64,000 nt of DNA, taken from assembly GCA_021613375.1 (NCBI GenBank), contig CM038711.1:14656576-14720575 (forward strand), written 5' to 3'. The stretch is from Megaleporinus macrocephalus. Taxonomy: Eukaryota; Chordata; Actinopteri; Characiformes; Anostomidae. A program made the translations under genes and the position numbers. Numbering within the stretch: position 1 is the first letter of the stretch; the number at the start of each line of letters is the position of its first letter. The notes under the pieces were generated by a model, which saw only the letters and a list, made by a program, of their open reading frames with translations, made no database searches and was not told the origin of the DNA. Below, in pieces: positions 58,060 through 64,000 of this stretch.

Positions 58060-58560
58060 AAAAGTAGCCTTCGTGTGAGCTAGGTCACGTACCACTAGTT
58101 TTGAACTTCAGATGACTTTGAAATAAAACCACTCTGCATTTGGAATGAGCTATGGCAAAAGTTGGCCTTTAAGTCGGTACCTCGAAGACCCCCTTCATCT
58201 ATCGCAGTTCAAAATGGGCTTTTTTTCAGAATGAGGTCTAAATGAGAGGAAACAAATGAGAGGAGAAACACTGGCCATTTGAATAGCGGATATGCCACTT
58301 TCAATATGGTTGAGTGGAGTTGCTTTAGCCCTATGTAGCAGGTAGAGCAGTAACCAAGGGAACTGTCTGTGCCTGCTTGATAAACTGTCACGGGCGTTTG
58401 TGCTGAAGGAGGCTGATGGGGGCTGTGTAACTGTTCATTACGCTGTCGGCTGCTGGATGCCCTTGGGCTGGAGATCATTTGAATTAGATGTGCTATCCAA
58501 TACAGTCCCAGCAAAATCAGTCTTCAGGAGGCTCTGTATTTCTTCCTCTATGTCTCTGCA
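58060..58560. promoter_or_regulatory. Candidate conserved non-coding element
   Basis: Complex, balanced DNA with words such as GGTCACGTACC, CAGATGACTTTGAAATAAAAC and AATGAGAGGAAACAAATGAG. Opposed frames (58209-58514 minus, 101 codons; 58400-58693 plus, 97 codons) are without recognisable domains. Regulatory role is a weak inference. Confidence 0.25.
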
Positions 58561-59485
58561 AGTGTGTCCCTGTCATAGAGACAAATCCAGGCTTGGACTC
58601 CCAAGTAGAAAATACTTTCACATATCCTTGAACAAACAGTGGCCAGCAGAGAGGTTTTTGGGAGCAGGCTGTTTTGGTATGGCTGGACAGTAAATGCATT
58701 TTTCTTCATCAGGTGAAGACTTGCAGACTAATGGGGCATTAGAGTGACAGTTACTCATGACTGCTGTAGCTGAACACAGCCTTAGGCTAGAGAGACAACA
58801 CACAGGCCACAGAAAGTGGAAGAAACGCACTACGAAGTATCTTGCCTCACAATATGGATAAAATATGAGTATTACAATAATTTCTTACACATTGCAATTG
58901 TGATGCAGTCAGAAAGTCAACTTACATGTTTCGTAGGCTTAACAAAAGTTTGAACAGCCAGTCGAATTGCATATTTTATTAATTCTCTATGTGGATATAA
59001 GTTAACACATTATTTATACATTTACATATGTCAATTTTCTGCAAACTTTAGAGCACAATTTCATATTGGGAAAAAAATTTACATTAAACATAAAATATGC
59101 CATTACTTTTGCACAGATCAAAATCTAGGCAATTTTTTATCCATTATAATTGTTCAACTAATAAACAATAAGTGTGCTCTCTGTAGAGGGTGTGTTTTTA
59201 GTTATTTTAGGCAAGTTAGTGTAACTTATAAACACTAATAACACTAATATAATTCTTTAAAACATCAAAATATCATTCTGCGGTACATTTTGATGCACAT
59301 ATTGGTTATGCTCTAGAGCCTGGTAACTGTATTGTCCTCTGGAACTGATGCTTCTTATACAGCAAGCTAAAGGAGAAGATTCAACTGAAGTCCATTAGAA
59401 GTAGTTGTGGCCACACTGTTCTTTCTATTTTCAGGTCAGTATCCTTACAGTAGACTGATGTACTAATAGATTAACAGGCTAACTA
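58561..59485. other. Intergenic, no gene seen
   Basis: 58920-59330 is very AT-rich; no gene or repeat identified. Confidence 0.4.
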
Positions 59486-59489
59486 GACC

Positions 59490-59665
59490 CCTTAAGATGT
59501 TGAAAAAAAGAAACAGCATACCTGGATCAAAATACAGCATGTACTGGTTTTGCTGGTGACCAGCATACTAATTTCCATAGCTTCTGACCAGCATACCAAT
59601 ATTCCAAACATATGCTGTTTTTTTTCTGGTAATCAGCCATGCTGGACTATGCTAGATTTCCCAGC
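59490..59665. repeat. CCAGCAT-word dispersed repeat
   Basis: Repeated, inverted short words, GCTGGTGACCAGCATACTAA, TGACCAGCATACCAA, CATGCTGG and CTGGTAATCAGCCATGCTGG, are spaced at irregular intervals. They resemble a teleost repeat built of CCAGCAT/GCTGGT words. Family not named. Confidence 0.45.
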
Positions 59666-60015
59666 AGGGATATTTAGTTATAGACTTTACTGAAAGAACC
59701 AGATGTATTGTTAATGAAATGTTGAGTGATATGAATTGTTTAGGTGAACTATTGCTGGCTTGGCACAAGCAATGCGCACATTTATGCAGTAAAAAAACTC
59801 CGGTATGTGGCTGAAACATGGTTGTTTCTGGTCCCATTGAATAAAATTAGAAAAATCATAAAATAAATTAAATATTCCAACCTAAAAATGTATGTATGGC
59901 TAAGGACATAGCAGTAGATGAGCTTCCCTGTCAATCTTGTATGTACTTTGTCACTGCACACTGATTTTTGCATCTGTGTCACACATAACTAAATGATCAG
60001 TTGATGCAGAGACCT
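59666..60015. other. Intergenic, no gene seen
   Basis: AT-rich; nothing recognised. Confidence 0.4.
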
Positions 60016-60017
60016 AG

Positions 60018-60330
60018 CCAGGGGCAAAATTTGTATTTGCTATGTACGGATTTAATATATATGGAGCTAGTGAGCGAGTTAAGACGGCCTCAGTATGAGA
60101 TAGCAACTCTTGTAGATTGTCCTGCTGAGCATTTCCACAAAAAAACATTGTAATTGAGAAGATAACTAATTTGCATATTACGACCTTATGCAGAATAGGG
60201 ATTGTAAACGGCTGTACCATGATAACAATTAGCAAACAATATACTAAGCCCAAGGAAAGCTTTTGTCGGCTGACGAAATAGCCCAAGGACTATGGTAACC
60301 CTTGGGTTGGGTAGGAGGCATGTTGAAAAG
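60018..60330. promoter_or_regulatory. Candidate conserved non-coding element with POU octamer
   Basis: Contains a perfect octamer ATTTGCAT at 60169-60176 directly next to a TAAT-type word (ACTAATTTGCATATTACG), plus AACAATTAGC (60226-60235), in complex DNA. This is the usual look of neural/POU-Sox-homeodomain enhancers. Function inferred. Confidence 0.35.
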
Positions 60331-63300
60331 TAAACCGTGTCATGGTGCAGCTTTGGGTCAGGCTTAGTGTTGGCCAGCACATTAAAATTAGCACCACATA
60401 TCTTGAAGAGGGACAACACAGACATCCTGTTTTTCAGACTTCTAAGGCTCAGGGACTGAAATGGGCTTCTTTGCGATCCTTTGAACATATGTCTGGAAAA
60501 TTTCAAAGCAGATGATGTGTATGAATATATATGCAGTACTCTTTTGTTGTCATTTGTGCCCCTACGCACAAAAATAAATGCACAAATCAAAACATTTTGT
60601 GTGTGGGGAGCCAGAGCAAGTTTTCCCCTGGCAGTTCAAAGACAATAAAGAATAGCATGCATAGAACTCGTAATGCTTCTGCATAATGCAAAATGATTGT
60701 CATTACACTTTGTCAATAACTGCCAACACACAACCAAAGGGAACAAATCAGTAAAAACCCACCTTTGATTTCCTGGTTTGACTGAGTGGGGTAAACAATG
60801 TAATCAGTGCTTTTCTTTGTGCTCTACTGGTTGAGAAATTCACTTGAATGCAAAAAGACCTTTACAGGTTGGATTATTCAAGCACATATATTCTTGAGTT
60901 TTTCATCTGTGTGCATTTGGCATATGAATAGATGATAATTCACACATTGTACAGAGCTATAATGGCCAAATCTAACATTTATTTAAAAAAAACGATATTT
61001 ATTAAGTGCTTCTTGGCTTGGATATACACTTTATGAAGGTTTTCACTCAGATATGGTAAAAGGAACCATCCACTGAAAAGTTTTAAGGGTCCTTTTTTGT
61101 GTGTGTATCTACAGGACTGAACCTTGCTGTGACTAATTAATTGAGGTAGATGCAGTGGGCTGTCAAACATTAAAGGTAGAAAGCATTTATTATTTTGAAA
61201 TTTTTTCTGAAGTCTTTATAGACTGAATGTGACTTTGTGAAAAAAGCACAGGTGTGGTCCTGGGATGAAACAAGCTGTTTTTTCTTTTTTTGGTGAGCTC
61301 TGCTCTCATTTGCTGGGTTGCAGTGAGAAACCTTGATGATCACACTGCAGCATCATGTAAAAACAGACCCAGGCGGAAACATTAGATGAAACTCTGTGTA
61401 ATAAAGTAGGGGGTAATACTACACAATGCTAATGTTATTTAAAATTACCTCTTGACATCAATGCAAAGTAAATTAAAGTTGTTACTTATATGAAGCTTTT
61501 CATATAAAAATATCTGTTTCAACAGGCAAAAGTACATAAGTTGACACAGCTGCTACTTACATTTTCAAGGTGAAATGTGCAAACTAACAACTTTGAATGA
61601 AAGTTCTCAGGAATCTTGCTAAAGTTTGGAAACTGTAGCTTTCTATTCACCAGCTTGTTTTGTAGATTTTCAGTTCCACCTTAAATGGTGCTGCATTTAC
61701 AGTCAGTCACTGTGCAAGCTGTAGCATTTAAAGTGAAAATAAATGTTTGTTTAATAAGTGAATAGAAAGCCAACAGCAGCATTGTTTAAAGATGAACATC
61801 AGTCATGGTCATTGACCGTTCAGTTCCTTGTAAAGAGTATAAAAAGTACCAACATTTTCTTCACAGCCTAGGTTGTTCCATATAGTCTGCCATTTTGTTA
61901 CTGTTGCTCTGTTGTTGTAAGATAAAAATTTTGGGGGTGTAAATATGAATTGAGTCAATGAGTCAAGACTGTTGCATAACAGCTTAGAATTTTGGAATCA
62001 GGCAATTTTACTGCCCTCATTAGCAAATACAAGATTTGTATTTGAAGGAGGAGACAACAGCGTTTGACATTCATGGTACGTCAGTCCCATTTACTGAACT
62101 GAGTCAAAGGTCAGGCCTAACAATCGAAATGCCTGTGCTGCTTATTAGGCACTATGAGCACAAACTCCGCTTAAAGAACTGGGTTTTTACAGCAACTCCT
62201 TGTTTTCTTAATGATTTAGTTTGCAGTAATGAAAACCGTTACAGGAAATACAAACCAAAAACAAGTTTATGAAAAAGAGGATAAAACTTAAGATGCGTTT
62301 TGCTCCTATTTTCTCACTTTTTATTCTTCTAATTTATATTTCCATTGCTTCTTAGGTATTGAGTGCTGCAGTTACATTCTAGTGCCGGTGCACACTAACA
62401 ACTGTATGACTTAAGGTGGATAAGAAAAGTACAAAAGTATATAAATAAAATAAAATAAAAATGGCTCCTTTTTAATGAATTGTGTCTGCGGTCAATTTTC
62501 ATGCCATTACTACTTAAATGATACATTTAAGATTGGTTCATTGTTGCTGTGTCCTATAATCACTGTCTCTGCCTTTCTGTCCATTCCATCAATTCCATGG
62601 AGTTGAGGGTTAGAGTCGAATCCAGAAAACTTGTGGCTGTGCATCACTCACTCGAGGCTTTCAGGTAAATAAAGGTACATGGAAATATGTGCCCTTTAAC
62701 AATAATTTATTGTGTTGCACAACATTTGTTTGTGCAGATAATCATGATTGATCACAGGTATTACTTGCTAAAATTAAAAACTCTAAAGAATTTTTTCCTA
62801 TAAAAGGTGAGGGTTTGCTATAGTTGCATGAGTGCACAAACTAGGCTTGATCAGAATATAGTTGTTACTTTTAACAATTTAGTAACTATGAAGGCAGGGT
62901 GCAGATCAACTCCAGAATGAACGCTACAGCGGTTTCATGTTTCAAGTCCCTTGCTGTTGTAACCTCTCATACATACTGCTATGTTACATCTTGTTTTGAG
63001 GTTTACTGAAGCGGTCTACTTTTCAATCACTTTTGTTCGTTTCTCTCCTTCATGCACTGCCCAGGTTAGTCTCCCAAATTACTTATATCTCTTGATCGGC
63101 TGTGTGTTTTTCTCATAGAGGGTATTGCAGACACTTCAAGCACTTGATAAACAGTTTCATAGTAGCTGGAAAAAAACGTTATCATAAAAAGCTGTATTGG
63201 AATAAGTATATGCCATGCAAACAGGTGGGATTAAATATGAAAATTGATGCTTGTGGACCATTGGTAGATAGTTGTCCAGTTTACTCGATGTCTAGAATGT

Positions 63301-63795
63301 GATTTGCAACACTATGATGCAATTATGTAAATGTAGCATGTAAAAAGTTCAGTATGCTACTTTTACTATTTGTTTTGTTTTTATCACCATTGTACGGATG
63401 CTTTGGAATAGGTGCAGTGATGACTACACTGCTGTTAGCAATAGTCTATGGCCTGATGTTTTGACATTGCAGAACATTAGTGCTTTTGGGAATTGTAGAA
63501 TTTGTAAAATTAATCTCAAACAACTGGTGTAAAATTAATCCCTGAGGCGTTTTCAGTTTTGAAGAGCAAAAGTCCATGAATCTGGGATGGAGACCCCAGT
63601 ATAGCAAAACAGCACTGCCTTCAAATGTTTTAGCACCCCTGTTAAAAAACAATACTGGTGCCACCTCAGTGGACATACATACTGTTCCTGTCAAAACAAG
63701 ACTTAAGGCAACTTGCGATGGAAAACACTCTTAATGCAGTGTCATTATTAAATTATTAAATTTATTATTTTAAACCATAATTTTTTTTACATGAA
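60331..63795. other. Intergenic, no gene seen
   Basis: The minus-strand 134-codon frame at 60186-60590 has no recognisable domain. A (TAAAA)n-like tract is at 62444-62461. Nothing else assigned. Confidence 0.4.
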
Positions 63796-63799
63796 GCAA

Positions 63800-64000
63800 A
63801 GGAGAGCTGGCTTTTTCAGACCCTGTAAAAAGCCAGAAACCAGCCATTCATATCTTTTAGTTTTCAGTGAAAAAACAGCCATTAAGGAGAAGCATCAGGG
63901 AAAAAAGCAGACAACATATATTTAACTAAAAAGTGCACAGAAGGTTTAACAGCTAAATATAATGTATAATAAGATTTTAAGACTTAGTTTTTCTGCCTTT
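63800..64000. mobile_element. Miniature element, family C, diverged copy cut by window end
   Basis: AGAAACCAGCCATTCATAT, AAAAACAGCCATTAAGGAGAAGC and AGAAGGTTTAACAGC follow the same order as the family at 28183 (GAGACCAGCCTTCATTTAT, AAAAGCCATCAAGTAGAAGC, AAGTTTAACAG). The window ends inside it. Confidence 0.4.

Noticed and set aside
60186..60590. 134-codon minus-strand open frame
   Set aside because: No recognisable domain or splice context, and it overlaps a complex non-coding block. Likely chance.

Overview
The window reads as intergenic DNA from a teleost fish, probably from the carp/characin/catfish group (Otophysi). The evidence is the repeat content: several old Tc1-like transposons, hAT-type miniature elements, a tRNA-derived SINE and the 3' end of an L2-like LINE whose tail and stem-loop are of a type common in fish. 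The sequence is AT-rich by eye. The fish assignment and the repeat families rest on remembered family sequence, not on a search.

I found no intact protein-coding gene. The longest open frames (about 100-138 codons) are either chance frames or fall inside repeats. The only host-gene-like coding trace is a short cysteine-rich exon-like fragment near 5.9 kb that resembles the P2X7 intracellular domain. Every other coding trace belongs to a transposon: Tc1-like transposase remnants near 10.7-11.5, 13.6-14.35, 20.5-20.9, 34.8-35.5 and 49.0-49.7 kb, and the last 77 codons of a LINE reverse-transcriptase ORF at 44.6 kb.

Layout. 0-9.8 kb: unique DNA with several complex, homeodomain/POU-motif-bearing blocks (0.9, 3.1, 4.2 and 7.0 kb), a small hAT-like element, the P2X7-like fragment and a SINE. 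9.8-16.4 kb: dense transposon relics. 17.3-19.0 kb: a minisatellite whose 31 exact 37-bp units show a higher-order order of variants. 19-34 kb: another Tc1 relic, the best regulatory-looking block (21.0-21.7 kb), microsatellites and several small elements. 34-45 kb: Tc1 relic, Tc1-related and other miniature elements, and the LINE end. 45-64 kb: a minus-strand Tc1 relic, a 46-bp minisatellite, a complete hAT-type miniature element with an 8-bp target duplication (53.64-54.16 kb), a duplicated miniature element at 57.1 kb and a few more complex blocks.

The likeliest reading is a gene desert that may hold long-range enhancers of a distant developmental gene, with transposon debris between them. 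I saw no undescribed multi-gene system. The most useful observations are the higher-order minisatellite, the intact hAT boundaries, the Tc1 copy whose middle has been replaced by another dispersed repeat, and the candidate conserved non-coding blocks.
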